NCBI RefSeq assembly: GCF_036181745.1
Contig: NZ_CP108080.1
Span: forward strand, 868,001 to 932,000
Direction: 5' to 3'
DNA from: Streptomyces sp. NBC_00259
GTDB taxonomy: Bacteria > Actinomycetota > Actinomycetes > Streptomycetales > Streptomycetaceae
DNA length: 64,000 nt
The notes beneath the pieces were generated by a model. The model did no database searches, was not told the DNA's origin, and saw only the letters and a program-made list of their open reading frames with translations. Shown in pieces: positions 16,606 through 26,132 of the stretch (within the stretch, counting starts at the first letter, position 1; every line of letters begins with the position of its first letter). A program made the translations under genes and the position numbers.

Positions 16606-17685
16606 GTGAGCGCACTGTTCGAGCCGTACACCCTTCGGTCCCTGACGATTCCCAACCGCGTCTGGATGGCACCGATGTGCCAGTACAGCGCCGAGGTCTT
16701 CGGGCCGAACGCCGGTGTCGCGAACGACTGGCACTTCACGCACTACGCGGCCCGCGCGGCCGGTGGTACCGGCCTGATCCTCGTCGAGGCCACGGCGGTC
16801 GCCCCCGAGGGCCGGATCAGTACGCACGACCTCGGCATCTGGAACGACACCCAGGTCGAGGCCTTCCGCCGGATCACCCGCTTCCTCACGTCCCAGGGAA
16901 CCGTCCCGGGCATCCAGATCGGCCACGCCGGACGCAAGGCCTCGACCGACCGGCCCTGGAAGGGCGGCGGACCGGTGGGTCCCAACGCGCACGGCTGGCA
17001 GCCGCTCGCGCCCAGCCCCGTCGCGTTCGACGAGGGACATCCCGTGCCCGACGAGCTGACCACCCTTCAGATCGCCGAGATCACGGGCATGTTCGCCGAC
17101 GCGGCGCGGCGTGCCCTGGACGCCGGCTTCAAGGTTCTCGAGGTGCACGGCGCGCACGGCTACCTGATCGGTGAGTTCCTCTCCCCGCACAGCAACCACC
17201 GCACCGACGAGTACGGCGGCACGTTCGAGAACCGCACCCGGTTCGCCCTCGAAGTCGTCGACGCCGTACGGGCGGTGTGGCTGGAGGAACTGCCGCTCTT
17301 CTTCCGGATCTCGGCCACGGACTGGCTCGACGAGAACGGCTGGACCGCCGACGACACCGTGCGCTTCGCGGCCCTGCTGAAGGAGCACGGCGTGGACCTC
17401 CTCGACGTCTCCTCCGGCGGCAACGCCGTGCGGGCGCGCATCCCCGTCGGACCCGGCTACCAGGTGCCGTTCGCCGCCCGGGTCAAGGCGGAGACCGGGC
17501 TGCCGGTGGCGGCCGTGGGACTGATCACCGAACCGTCACAGGCCGAGAAGGTCCTCTCCGACGGGGAGGCCGACGCCGTGCTCCTCGGCCGCGAGCTGCT
17601 GCGCAACCCTTCGTGGGCCCGCCGGGCAGCCCGCGAACTCGGCGGCGAGGTGCGGGTGCCCGACCAGTACCACCGCTCCGTCTGA
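16606..17685 (+). CDS. Old Yellow Enzyme family NADH:flavin oxidoreductase (YqjM-like)
   Basis: 359 aa. It forms an FMN-binding TIM barrel that reduces activated C=C bonds with NAD(P)H. The start TIPNRVWMAPMCQYSA carries the YqjM-type cysteine that tunes the flavin, and the substrate-binding His pair region VLEVHGAHGYLIGEFLSP is present, as is the C-terminal LGRELLRNP phosphate site. The GTG at 16606 has GGAG six bases upstream; ATG 16594 is an alternative. The promoter carries copy 2 of the ArsR-associated element, so induction by electrophiles or oxidants is likely. Confidence 0.9.
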   Translation: MSALFEPYTLRSLTIPNRVWMAPMCQYSAEVFGPNAGVANDWHFTHYAARAAGGTGLILVEATAVAPEGRISTHDLGIWNDTQVEAFRRITRFLTSQGTVPGIQIGHAGRKASTDRPWKGGGPVGPNAHGWQPLAPSPVAFDEGHPVPDELTTLQIAEITGMFADAARRALDAGFKVLEVHGAHGYLIGEFLSPHSNHRTDEYGGTFENRTRFALEVVDAVRAVWLEELPLFFRISATDWLDENGWTADDTVRFAALLKEHGVDLLDVSSGGNAVRARIPVGPGYQVPFAARVKAETGLPVAAVGLITEPSQAEKVLSDGEADAVLLGRELLRNPSWARRAARELGGEVRVPDQYHRSV

Positions 17686-17841
17686 CGCCCTCCCCGCGCG
17701 GGACCGGCCCGCCCGGCAGGTTCACGGCAGGCCGGGCACGGCCGGGCCGACCTGCGGGAAGGAACACTCCGGGCGCCACTGTCGGTGCACGGGTGCAGAC
17801 TGGCCCCTATCCGCGACAACGGCGTCCTGGAGGTGTCGGTG

Positions 17842-18927
17842 ATGACCGAGGTGCTGCTGGCAGTGGGCACACGCAAAGGGCTCTTCATGGGCCGCAGGCG
17901 CGGCGGCCGCTGGGAGTTCGACGGCCCTCACTTCAACGCGCAGGCGGTGTATTCGATCGGGATCGACACGCGCCGTGGCACACCGCGGCTGCTCGCCGGC
18001 GGCGACAGCGCGCACTGGGGTCCCTCGGTGTTCCACTCAGACGACCTGGGCGCGACCTGGACCGAACCGGCACAGCCCGCCGTGAAGTTCCCCAAGGACA
18101 CAGGCGCCTCCCTGGAGCGGGTCTGGCAGCTCCATCCCGCGGGCCCCGCCGCCCCGGACGTCGTCTACGCGGGTACGGAGCCGGCCGCACTGTTCCGTTC
18201 CGAGGACGCCGGAGAGACGTTCGAGCTGGTCCGGCCGCTCTGGGAGCACCCCACACGGTCCAGGTGGGTGCCGGGCGGCGGCGGTGAGGCCGTGCACACG
18301 GTGGTCACGGACCGCCGCGACGCGAACGCCGTGACCGTCGCCGTCTCCACGGCCGGCGTCTTCCGCAGCCTCGACGGCGGTGCCGGCTGGAATCCGTCCA
18401 ACCAGGGCGTGTCGGCGGTCTTCCTGCCCGATCCGCACCCCGAGTTCGGCCAGTGCGTCCACAAGATCGCACAGGATGCGGGCGATCCGGACCGGCTCTA
18501 CCTCCAGAACCACTGGGGTGTGTACCGGAGCGACGATGCGGGCGCCAAGTGGACGGACATCGGCGAGGGTCTTCCGTCCGACTTCGGTTTCGCCGTCGCC
18601 GCGCATCCGCACCGCGCCGACGTGGCCTATGTCTTCCCCATCAACGCCGACGCGGACCGCGTCCCGGCCGGCCGTCGCTGCCGGGTCTACCGCACGAGCG
18701 ACGCGGGCGCGACCTGGGAGCCCCTGACGTACGGGCTTCCCGAGGGCGACCACTACGGCACGGTGCTGCGCGACGCGATGTGCACGGACGACGCCGACCC
18801 CGCCGGGGTCTACTTCGGCAACCGGAACGGGGAGTTGTACGCGAGCGCGGACGACGGGGACAGCTGGCAGCAGCTCGCCTCCCACCTGCCGGACGTGCTG
18901 TGTGTCCGGGCGGCGACGATCGGCTGA
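17842..18927 (+). CDS. Sialidase-like beta-propeller (BNR/YCF48-type repeat) protein
   Basis: 361 aa. At least four Asp-box blades are visible: HSDDLGATW, RSEDAGETF, RSDDAGAKW and RTSDAGATW, with ASADDGDSW near the end. Such blades build propellers in sialidases and in photosystem or glycan-binding proteins. No sialidase arginine triad is obvious and no signal peptide is seen, so it may be a cytoplasmic scaffold or an unusual hydrolase. The ATG at 17842 follows GGAGG at 8 bases. Confidence 0.78.
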   Translation: MTEVLLAVGTRKGLFMGRRRGGRWEFDGPHFNAQAVYSIGIDTRRGTPRLLAGGDSAHWGPSVFHSDDLGATWTEPAQPAVKFPKDTGASLERVWQLHPAGPAAPDVVYAGTEPAALFRSEDAGETFELVRPLWEHPTRSRWVPGGGGEAVHTVVTDRRDANAVTVAVSTAGVFRSLDGGAGWNPSNQGVSAVFLPDPHPEFGQCVHKIAQDAGDPDRLYLQNHWGVYRSDDAGAKWTDIGEGLPSDFGFAVAAHPHRADVAYVFPINADADRVPAGRRCRVYRTSDAGATWEPLTYGLPEGDHYGTVLRDAMCTDDADPAGVYFGNRNGELYASADDGDSWQQLASHLPDVLCVRAATIG

Positions 18928-18956
18928 GGGCCAGGGCCCGATCCGCCGGACTCCCC

Positions 18957-19634
18957 CTAGGGGAGCCGCCAGTCCACCGGCTGGGCGCCCTGGTGAACCA
19001 GCAGGTCGTTCGTGCGGCTGAACGGCCGGGAACCGAAGAAGCCGCGGTCCGCCGACATCGGCGACGGATGCGCGGACTCGACCGCGGGCAGGTCGCCGAG
19101 GAAGGGGCGCAGATTGCGCGCGTCACGCCCCCAGAGCACCGACACGAGCGGCTTGCCACGGGTCACCAGCGCCCGGATGGCCTGCTCCGTGACCTCTTCC
19201 CAGCCCTTGCCACGATGCGCCCCCGGCTTGCGCGGCGCCGTGGTCAGCGCCCTGTTCAGCAGCAGCACCCCCTGGCGGGTCCAAGGGGTCAGATCACCGT
19301 TGGCGGGCCGGGGCAGCCCGAGGTCCGTGTGCAGCTCCCGGAAGATGTTCTCCAGACTGCCGGGCAGCTGACGAACCTCCGGCGCGACCGCGAAGCTGTG
19401 CCCGATGGCCATCCCCGGAGTCGGATAGGGATCCTGACCGACGATCAGCACCCGTACCTCGTCGAAGGGTTGCTGAAAAGCCCGCAGAACGTTCTGCCCC
19501 GCGGGCAGATAGGTACGGCCCGCCGCGATCTCCTCGCGCAGGAAGTCCCCCATCGCCGCGATGCGCCCGGCCACGGGACGCAGCGCCTCGGCCCAGCCGG
19601 GCTCCACCAGTTCACTCAACGGTCGTGCTGCCAC
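18957..19634 (-). CDS. ung: Uracil-DNA glycosylase
   Basis: 225 aa, family 1 UDG. The water-activating motif GQDPYP holds Asp68, and the leucine-loop motif [18 protein letters not shown] holds His189 and the minor-groove intercalation region. It removes uracil from DNA as the first step of base excision repair. The GTG start at 19634 gives the normal length and N-terminus. It converges on the propeller gene, with 29 bases between stops. Confidence 0.95.
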   Translation of the reverse strand: MAARPLSELVEPGWAEALRPVAGRIAAMGDFLREEIAAGRTYLPAGQNVLRAFQQPFDEVRVLIVGQDPYPTPGMAIGHSFAVAPEVRQLPGSLENIFRELHTDLGLPRPANGDLTPWTRQGVLLLNRALTTAPRKPGAHRGKGWEEVTEQAIRALVTRGKPLVSVLWGRDARNLRPFLGDLPAVESAHPSPMSADRGFFGSRPFSRTNDLLVHQGAQPVDWRLP

Positions 19635-19742
19635 AGTCCGTCACCCTACCGGCCCACACGGACGCTCCCGGACGGCCGGGGCGCTAGGCTCCTGCCGTCG
19701 ACTTTGCCCCTGCGCCACTCCCCTTCCTCCTGGAGCCGGTCC

Positions 19743-20822
19743 ATGACGTCACGCAGGCGTTCGTCCGTGACGTCCGCCGAGGCCTCGGGAGGACCGGGCC
19801 GACCTGGCGAACCGGGCGGACGGGGCGGACGGGTGCTGGGGATCGACTCCGGGGGCTCCGGCCTGCGGGTCGCCCTCGCCCTCGCCGCCGATCCGTCGTC
19901 CGCCGTGACGACCTCTTCCCGTGAGCCGGTCCGTACCGGGCCCGCCGGCATCGACGCCGCCCATCTGCTGGAGCAGCTGATGCCGATGGCGCGAGAGCTG
20001 CTGGACCGGGCGCCCGGCCCCGCACCCGCCGCCGTCGCCATCGGGGCCGCCGGAATGGCGACCCTCGGGGACGGGCTGCGGGCCGTGCTGCCCGGGGCAC
20101 TGAAGGAGTCCCTCGGCGTGCGCAGGCTGGCGCTCGCCGCCGATGCGGTCACCGCCTACGCGGGGGCGCTCGGCCAGCACCCGGGCGCCGTCGTCGCGGC
20201 CGGTACCGGCATGATCGCGCTGGGCACGGACCTGAACAGCTGGCGCCGCGCGGACGGCTGGGGGCACCTCCTCGGCGACTGCGGCGGAGGCGCGTGGATC
20301 GGCCGGGCCGGTCTGGAGGCGGCGATGCGCGCCCACGACGGGCGCACGGGCGGCTCCGCGGCGCTGCTCGCCCGGCTGGAGGCGGTGTTCGGCCCGGCGG
20401 ACGAGCTGCCGGGGCTGCTCTACCCGCGCACCGACCGGCCGGCCGTCCTGGCCTCCTTCGCCCCCGAGGTCGCCGGCTGCGCGGCGGACGATCCGGTCGC
20501 CGAGGGCATCCTCGTCACGGCGGCGGACCACATCGCGGCATCCGCCGCCGCGGTCTGCCCGCCACCCTCGACCGACGACTGCCAAGTCGCTCTGACCGGG
20601 GGCCTGTTGAAGATGGGCGACCCGCTCCTCGTACCCTTGCGGGACGCTCTCGCCAGACAACTGCCGCACGCCCGGCCGGTGTCCGCGGCGGGCGATCCGC
20701 TCGCCGGTTCACTGACCGTGGCCGCCGCGCTCGCCACCGGCACGCTGAGTCTGCCGCACGATCCGCGGCTGCTCACGGTCACCACCGAACCTGCGGATCA
20801 GACCGGGACAGGCGACCGTTAA
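19743..20822 (+). CDS. BadF/BadG-type sugar kinase (GlcNAc-kinase-like ATPase)
   Basis: 359 aa of the ASKHA fold. The phosphate-1 loop GIDSGGSGLRV follows a flexible proline/glycine N-terminus, then the AGAAGMA and GTGMIALG loops and the GGLL segment near the C-terminus complete the ATP site. Relatives phosphorylate N-acetylglucosamine or act in amino-sugar recycling; the substrate here is inferred. The ATG at 19743 has GGAG about 8 bases upstream. A TAGGCT box at 19683-19690 is a possible -10. Confidence 0.82.
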   Translation: MTSRRRSSVTSAEASGGPGRPGEPGGRGGRVLGIDSGGSGLRVALALAADPSSAVTTSSREPVRTGPAGIDAAHLLEQLMPMARELLDRAPGPAPAAVAIGAAGMATLGDGLRAVLPGALKESLGVRRLALAADAVTAYAGALGQHPGAVVAAGTGMIALGTDLNSWRRADGWGHLLGDCGGGAWIGRAGLEAAMRAHDGRTGGSAALLARLEAVFGPADELPGLLYPRTDRPAVLASFAPEVAGCAADDPVAEGILVTAADHIAASAAAVCPPPSTDDCQVALTGGLLKMGDPLLVPLRDALARQLPHARPVSAAGDPLAGSLTVAAALATGTLSLPHDPRLLTVTTEPADQTGTGDR

Positions 20823-20910
20823 CGAACTCATCGGATAAAAACGGACAGAGGGAACTTCGTCGCACCCTCCCCGAACAGCCACGACGACAAAACCAGTAGC
20901 ATGCGGCGCC

Positions 20911-21831
20911 ATGAGCTCCCCCACTGGGCCCGCATCCGGCCTGCCTGTACGAATGCCGCGACCCCGCCAGTCCGGTCGGCACCGCCGCCCGGAACCCGTG
21001 GCGGCTCCCGAGGGCGCGCCGACCCTCGTCCTCGCGGTGCCCGGCACGCCTTCCTCCGCGATACGCAGTCTGGCCGAGGAAGTCGTCAGCATTGCCCGTT
21101 CCGAGCTGCCCGGCCTCGAGGCCGCGATCGGTTATCTCGACGGCGACGACGCCGAGTACCCCACGCTGGGGAGCGTGCTGGTGCAGGCGGCCGCGCTGCG
21201 CTCCGAGCGGTACGAGCTGGCCAAGGCCGCGGGCCGTGAGGTCGCCGAGCCCGAGGGCCCGGCGTCCGTCGTCGTGCCGCTGCTGGCCGGCCCCGACAGC
21301 GCCCTGACCCGGCGGATCCGCCAGGCGGTCATGGACAGCCGGACGACCGCGGAGCTGACCGACGTGCTCGGCCCGCACCCGCTGCTCGCCGAGGCCCTGC
21401 ACGTGCGGCTGTCCGAGGCCGGCCTGGCGCGCGCCGACCGCGCCCGGCTGTTCACGGTCGCCACGGCCGCCGACGGCATCGTCCTGGCGACGGTGGGCGG
21501 CGAGGAGGCCGTCCAGGCCGCCGGTATCACCGGAATGCTGCTGGCCGCGCGGCTCGCCGTGCCGGTCATGGCCGCGGCCCTGGACCAGGACGGCGCGATC
21601 GCCGCGACCGCCGACGAACTGCGCGCTTCCGGCTCGGGCCAGCTCGCGCTCGCTCCGTATCTGGTCGGCCCCGAGCTGCCGGAGGGTCTGCTGGAGGCCG
21701 CCGCCGCGGAGGCCGGCTGCGCCTCGGCCGAGCCGCTGGGCGCGTACCCGGCGATCGGCAAGCTGGTGCTGTCCCAGTACACGACCGCGCTCGGCATCAC
21801 CACGCTGCCGCAGAGCGCTCAGTCCCACTGA
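20911..21831 (+). CDS. CbiX/sirohydrochlorin-chelatase-like protein lacking catalytic histidines
   Basis: 306 aa with two chelatase-like halves. In active CbiX enzymes the first strand ends in HGSRD and a second histidine follows VPLLL. Here these positions read AVPGTPSS and VVVPLLAGPDS, so both metal-site histidines are missing while the fold signatures (PGLEAAIGYLD, GPHPLLAEAL) remain. A non-catalytic role is likely. No ribosome site is present; TAGCAT at 20897-20902 sits 8 bases before the ATG, suggesting a leaderless mRNA. It ends at a strong hairpin shared with the convergent lactonase gene. Confidence 0.75.
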   Translation: MSSPTGPASGLPVRMPRPRQSGRHRRPEPVAAPEGAPTLVLAVPGTPSSAIRSLAEEVVSIARSELPGLEAAIGYLDGDDAEYPTLGSVLVQAAALRSERYELAKAAGREVAEPEGPASVVVPLLAGPDSALTRRIRQAVMDSRTTAELTDVLGPHPLLAEALHVRLSEAGLARADRARLFTVATAADGIVLATVGGEEAVQAAGITGMLLAARLAVPVMAAALDQDGAIAATADELRASGSGQLALAPYLVGPELPEGLLEAAAAEAGCASAEPLGAYPAIGKLVLSQYTTALGITTLPQSAQSH

Positions 21832-21855
21832 CGCCGCCCGGTCGTCACGCACCTT

Positions 21856-21892
21856 CGGAAGGGCCCGCGCCGATTCGGCGCGGGCCCTTCCG
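21856..21892. terminator. Perfect 17-bp hairpin terminator between convergent genes
   Basis: Two 17-base arms (21856-21872 and 21876-21892) are exact reverse complements with a 3-base ATT loop. The stem is very GC-rich and there is no T-tract, the usual form of actinomycete terminators. It lies between the stops of the CbiX-like (+) and lactonase (-) genes and can serve both. Confidence 0.85.
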
Positions 21893-21909
21893 ATCGCCCT
21901 GCCCGATCG

Positions 21910-22962
21910 TCAGGCGAACACGACGCAGGACGCCGCGCGGACCGCGAGCGAGCCCGCGCGGCGCGGCACCCCGGTCTCGGCGTCGACGTCGAACCAGGTG
22001 ACGTCCCCGGATCGCTCGTTGGCCACGTACAGCCGCGTCCCGGTGGGGTCGAGGGCGAGATCGCGCGGCCAGTGCCCGCCGCACGGCACGGTGGTCACGA
22101 GTTCGGCCTTCTCGCCGTCGCCATCGAGCCGGAAGACCGCGAGGGAGTCATGGCCCCGGTTGGCGGCCCACAGGAAGCGTCCGTCGTGGGCCGTGACGAC
22201 CGCCGAGGCGTAGCTGGGCCCGTCGTGTCCGTCGTCCGGCAGCACGGGCACCTCGGTGAGCGGTTCGAGCCGCCCCGCCGCGGCGTCCCACCGGCAGACG
22301 GTGAGCACCGGCCGCAGCTCCCCCAGCACATACGCATGGCTTCCCGCCGGGTGGAAGGCGAGGTGCCGCGGCCCCGTGCCCGGGCCGACCGCGGTCTCCG
22401 TGTGCGGTGCCGGCACTCCGGTGGCCGGATCGAGGGCGTACACCCGTACGGAGTCGGTGCCCAGGTCGACACTGACGACCCAGCGCCCGGTGGGGTCCGG
22501 GAGCACCTGGTGGGCGTGGGGCTCGCGCTGACGCTCCGGGTCCGGGCCCCGGCCCTCGTGCCGCAGGACGCCGGACGCGGACCGCGGCTCGCCGTCCGGC
22601 CCGACCGGGAGCGCGCTGACGCTGCCGGAGCCGTAGTTGGCCGTCAGCAGATGGCCGGAGGCCAGGGAGAGATGGGTGGGTCCCGACCCGCTCACCGGGA
22701 CCGGCGCGCCCATGAGACGGGGCTGCTCACCGCTGATGTCGAAGGCGGCGACGGCGCCTTCCGCCGTCTCGGAGACCGCGTAGAGGACCGGTCCGCCCTC
22801 CGCCGTGCCGACCGTCAGATACGACGGGTCCGGCACGGCGTCCGTCGCCCCGGTCCAGGTGAGGGCCCCCGTCGCCGCGTCCACGTCGGCCGTGACGATC
22901 CCGGGACCGCCCGCCGAGGTGAACGATCCGACGAACGCCCGAACGGAGCTCCTGTCGCCCAC
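21910..22962 (-). CDS. Lactonase YbhE-like seven-bladed propeller
   Basis: 350 aa. The blades carry phrases typical of 6-phosphogluconolactonase of the Pgl/YbhE type: VGSFTSAGGPGI at the start, LLTANYGSGSVS, PHAHQVLPDP, GPGTGPRHLAFHP and LYVANERSGDV. It may hydrolyse 6-phosphogluconolactone or a related lactone, but substrates vary in this family. The GTG at 22962 follows AGGGAGG. There is no signal peptide. It converges on the CbiX-like gene over a strong hairpin. Confidence 0.82.
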   Translation of the reverse strand: MGDRSSVRAFVGSFTSAGGPGIVTADVDAATGALTWTGATDAVPDPSYLTVGTAEGGPVLYAVSETAEGAVAAFDISGEQPRLMGAPVPVSGSGPTHLSLASGHLLTANYGSGSVSALPVGPDGEPRSASGVLRHEGRGPDPERQREPHAHQVLPDPTGRWVVSVDLGTDSVRVYALDPATGVPAPHTETAVGPGTGPRHLAFHPAGSHAYVLGELRPVLTVCRWDAAAGRLEPLTEVPVLPDDGHDGPSYASAVVTAHDGRFLWAANRGHDSLAVFRLDGDGEKAELVTTVPCGGHWPRDLALDPTGTRLYVANERSGDVTWFDVDAETGVPRRAGSLAVRAASCVVFA

Positions 22963-23037
22963 TGCGCCTCCCTGTCCGCTGTCCGGCGCCACCGCCGGCC
23001 GCTCGTGTGCCCTGCCCGGCCGACGGTAGCAGGCGGT

Positions 23038-24333
23038 CTAGACCAACCCGGGGCCCTGCGCGGGCTCCTCCCCCCGGGCGCGGGCGACCGCCTCCGCGTG
23101 GTGCACGAACGTCGGCCGCAACTCGATCGTGTCGTAGGTGCGGTGGAACACGGGCGTGGCGGCGCCGGACAGCGGCGGCACGATCCAGGACCAGTCGGCG
23201 CCCACCCGGCGCCCCCGGCCCTCCTCCTGCTCCAGGTGGGCGAGGAACCGGCGTGCCTCGGTGTGGTGGTCGGCGATGGTCACCCCGGCGCGGTCGAAGG
23301 AGTGCAGGACGGCCCTGTTGAGTTCGACGAGTGCGCGGTCCTTCCAGAGGGTGCGGTCGTTCGACGCGTCCAGGCCCAGGCGTTCGGCGACGACCGGCAG
23401 CAGGTCGTAGCGGTCCGTGTCGGCGAGGTTGCGGGCGCCGATCTCGGTGCCCATGTACCAGCCGTTGAACGGGGCGGCCGGGTAGCAGATCCCCCCGATC
23501 TCCAGGCACATGTTGGCGATGGCGGGTACGGCGTGCCAGCGCAGACCGAGGGAGGCGTGCCAGTCGTCGTCGGGGTGGCGCAGCGGGACCTCGAGGACGG
23601 CGCCGTCGGGCAGTGCGAACCAGCGGGGTTTGTCGTCACTGCCCTGGATCACCAGCGGAAGTACGTCGAAGGGCGTACCGGGTCCGCCGGGCCAGCCCAG
23701 ACCCATGGCGTAGGTGGTGAGCCCGGCGTTGCGCGGATCGCCGGTGCACCGGCCGTCGCTTTCGGCGTAGCCCGCGTACCGCACGAGCTGCTCGTTCCAG
23801 ATGCGCGGTCCGGGGCGGCCGGGGGCGTCGGGCGCGAAGACGGTGATCACCGGTCGGATCCGGCCGCCGTTGGTCGCCTCGCGCAGATGGGCTGCGGCCT
23901 CGACGGCGATGGTGTCGGCGTCGCGGACGTCACGGCGGTCCCGGACCCGCAGCGAGCGCCAGTAGAGGCGGCCGATGCAGCGGTTGCTGTTGCGCCAGGC
24001 GACGCGCGCCCCATGGGCGAGTTCGTCGGCGGTGTGCCGGTACGTCCCGGTCGCGTCGATCTCGGCGTGCACGGCCGCTATCCGGGCGGCGGGGTCGCCG
24101 TCTCCGCGCTCCTCCCGGTGGTAGAGCCGCAGGAACTCCTCGGCCTCCCGGCGCAGTTGTGCCGGGTCTGCAGGTCCGCCGTGGGGCGCGGGGTGGCCGG
24201 CGGCGTCCGAGTGCCCGGCCGGGCACTGCCCGGGCGGGGCGGGCTGCTCCGCCCGGCTGCGCGGCCCGCCTGTGGACTCGGGACGTGACGATCTGGACTT
24301 GCGGACGGCGGCTCTACGACGGAACTTCCGCAT
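23038..24333 (-). CDS. nos: Bacterial nitric-oxide synthase oxygenase
   Basis: 431 aa. It is the heme oxygenase domain only, as usual in bacteria, converting L-arginine to NO with electrons from host reductases. Cys119 in WRNSNRC is the proximal heme ligand, and Glu297 in GWYMGTEIG binds the guanidino group. Other conserved segments (RIWNEQLVRYAGY, DKPRWF, CLEIGG) are intact. The first 60 residues are a basic, proline-rich extension beyond the usual start. The ATG at 24333 lacks a clear ribosome site; GTG 24342 is an alternative. No nitration-pathway genes are nearby, so the role may be stress protection or signalling. Confidence 0.93.
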   Translation of the reverse strand: MRKFRRRAAVRKSRSSRPESTGGPRSRAEQPAPPGQCPAGHSDAAGHPAPHGGPADPAQLRREAEEFLRLYHREERGDGDPAARIAAVHAEIDATGTYRHTADELAHGARVAWRNSNRCIGRLYWRSLRVRDRRDVRDADTIAVEAAAHLREATNGGRIRPVITVFAPDAPGRPGPRIWNEQLVRYAGYAESDGRCTGDPRNAGLTTYAMGLGWPGGPGTPFDVLPLVIQGSDDKPRWFALPDGAVLEVPLRHPDDDWHASLGLRWHAVPAIANMCLEIGGICYPAAPFNGWYMGTEIGARNLADTDRYDLLPVVAERLGLDASNDRTLWKDRALVELNRAVLHSFDRAGVTIADHHTEARRFLAHLEQEEGRGRRVGADWSWIVPPLSGAATPVFHRTYDTIELRPTFVHHAEAVARARGEEPAQGPGLV

Positions 24334-24557
24334 GGTGCGCACCCCGGGTGGTGAAGGCGACGATTGATGCCGCCCGACCTACCCCGATCGCGGACTGATC
24401 CACCCTGTAAGTGCCAGATGCACGTGCCCAGTTGGGAGCCGCGCCGGCAAGGGGACGCATGGTGCCTCGCGGCGGCCGCCGTGGCTGTTCGGGGAGCCGA
24501 CGGGACCTCCCCGGGAGCCTTCGGGACGTCCCGGGGAGCGTGCGGAAGCGGAAGGAG

Positions 24558-26075
24558 TCAGACGGTGGCGAGCGGGGCGCGCGGAGAGGTGCGCAACGGA
24601 GTCGCGAGGCCCGCGAGCGCCCTCTCCAGTCCGTGCAGATGCGCCAGCGCGGCCTCGACCCCCGGATGGTGGTGGGCGGCGGCCGCGGAATCACCGGCGG
24701 CCGGCGCGTGGGCGGGCCCGGTGCCGGGCTCCAGGGCGTGCACGGCGGCCTCGACCCGCCAGCAGGCGGCGGCCAGCCGTGCGTCGTGCGAGGCGTACGG
24801 GTCCGCGGCGACGGCCGCCAGCCCACGCACCTCACGGGCGCAGTCGTCCAGCAGGACCAGCACCTGACGGGCACGTGCCTTGCGGGCGCGCAGCGGGCTC
24901 AGCGGGTGCACGAGGGGCGCGAGGGACATCCGTACCCGCCCGAGAAGCAGCTCCAGTTCGGCGGCGTGCGGTGCCGGGTCGGCGTCCTCGTCCCCGGCCA
25001 GCCTGCGCATCGCCACGGTGGTGCACTCGTGCACCGAGCGCACGGCCAGCCGGATCCAGGCGTTGGTCGCCGCGTGCGTCGTGACGGGCAGCACGAGCGT
25101 CACCGCCAGTGCCGCGCCGACGGCGCCGACGGCGGTCTCCGCGAGGCGCAGGGCGAGCAGAGCCGGTTCCAGCGCGCCGAGCAGCCCGTAGAGCAGAGAG
25201 ACCATCAGCGTCACGGCGAACATCATCCAGCTGTACGAGACCGGGGCGGTGTAGAAGATCCCGAAGACGCACAGCATGACCAGGGCGGCGGTCGGGCCCA
25301 TCGCGCCCTGCACGGGCAGGGCGACGAGCATCCCGGCGGCGATGCCCGTCATCGTGCCGAGGACCCGGCGGAAGCCGCGGACGAGGGTCTCACCGCGCGC
25401 GTTGGTGTTGACGAAGATCCACCAGGCCGCGCCGACGGCCCAGTACCAGCGCTCGTGCGAGAGCAGCTGGCCGGCGGCGAGGGCGAATGCCCCGGCGACG
25501 GTCACCTGGATCGCCTGGCGGGTCGTCGTCCGGGCGAGTCCCGAGCCGGCCGGCAGCGAGGGGACGGGGGACGGGGGCAGCCGGCGCTCGATGCACCAGA
25601 CGCCGAAGCGGACCACCGAGGAGGCGAGGATGCCGAGCACGACGGCGGAGTACAGCTCGGGCAGCTGCGCCGGAACCGTGCGCAGGAACTGGGTCACGAA
25701 GAACGTCATGAAGGCGAAGACCCCGAGCGCGTGCCCGCGGGGCCCCCAGCGGCGCGCGTACACGGCCGCGCCGGCGACGGCGACGAAGGCCACGTCGCGC
25801 GCCCCCGGGGTGTCGTGCAGCACGGCCGCGAGGGCCAGCACGGGGAAGCCCACCGCGGGCAGCAGCGCGGTGGTGACGGCCTGGGCGCGAACCGTGGGGT
25901 CGACGACCGTGAAGAGGGCCAGGAGCGCGGCGAGCCCGCCGGTGATGACCGCGGTGAGCGTGTGGCCCGTCAGCGCGCACACGACCACGGCAAGGCCGAC
26001 GCCGAGGACGGACCGCGTGGCGCTGCGCAGCCGCAGCCGCCCCGGATCCGGAGCCACGAACACCCTCTTCAGCAC
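24558..26075 (-). CDS. FUSC family aromatic-acid-exporter-like membrane protein
   Basis: 505 aa. Two sets of transmembrane helices (about residues 20-140 and 190-320) are each followed by soluble parts, with the FUSC signature VGAAWWIFVNTNARGETLVRGFRRVLGT between. Members export aromatic acids or other small organics. The GTG at 26075 is preceded by a GAGGGGCGAGAAG region and gives the usual basic N-terminus. A terminator-like hairpin lies 30 bases upstream. Confidence 0.82.
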   Translation of the reverse strand: MLKRVFVAPDPGRLRLRSATRSVLGVGLAVVVCALTGHTLTAVITGGLAALLALFTVVDPTVRAQAVTTALLPAVGFPVLALAAVLHDTPGARDVAFVAVAGAAVYARRWGPRGHALGVFAFMTFFVTQFLRTVPAQLPELYSAVVLGILASSVVRFGVWCIERRLPPSPVPSLPAGSGLARTTTRQAIQVTVAGAFALAAGQLLSHERWYWAVGAAWWIFVNTNARGETLVRGFRRVLGTMTGIAAGMLVALPVQGAMGPTAALVMLCVFGIFYTAPVSYSWMMFAVTLMVSLLYGLLGALEPALLALRLAETAVGAVGAALAVTLVLPVTTHAATNAWIRLAVRSVHECTTVAMRRLAGDEDADPAPHAAELELLLGRVRMSLAPLVHPLSPLRARKARARQVLVLLDDCAREVRGLAAVAADPYASHDARLAAACWRVEAAVHALEPGTGPAHAPAAGDSAAAAHHHPGVEAALAHLHGLERALAGLATPLRTSPRAPLATV

Positions 26076-26104
26076 TGCTTCTCGCCCCTCGACGTCCTGG
26101 CATG

Positions 26105-26132
26105 AAAAAGGCGCCGCGGAATCCGCAGCGCC
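26105..26132 (-). terminator. Intrinsic terminator or attenuator before the FUSC gene
   Basis: Read on the minus strand, GGCGCTGCGG, a short loop and CCGCGGCGCC form a bulged stem followed directly by TTTTT, a textbook rho-independent terminator and rare in this GC-rich genome. It sits 30 bases before the FUSC start and about 180 bases after the DUF6328 stop. It may end the DUF6328 transcript or act as a leader attenuator. The rest of 26076-26310 has only GC-rich words such as GGGTCAG repeats. Confidence 0.7.
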
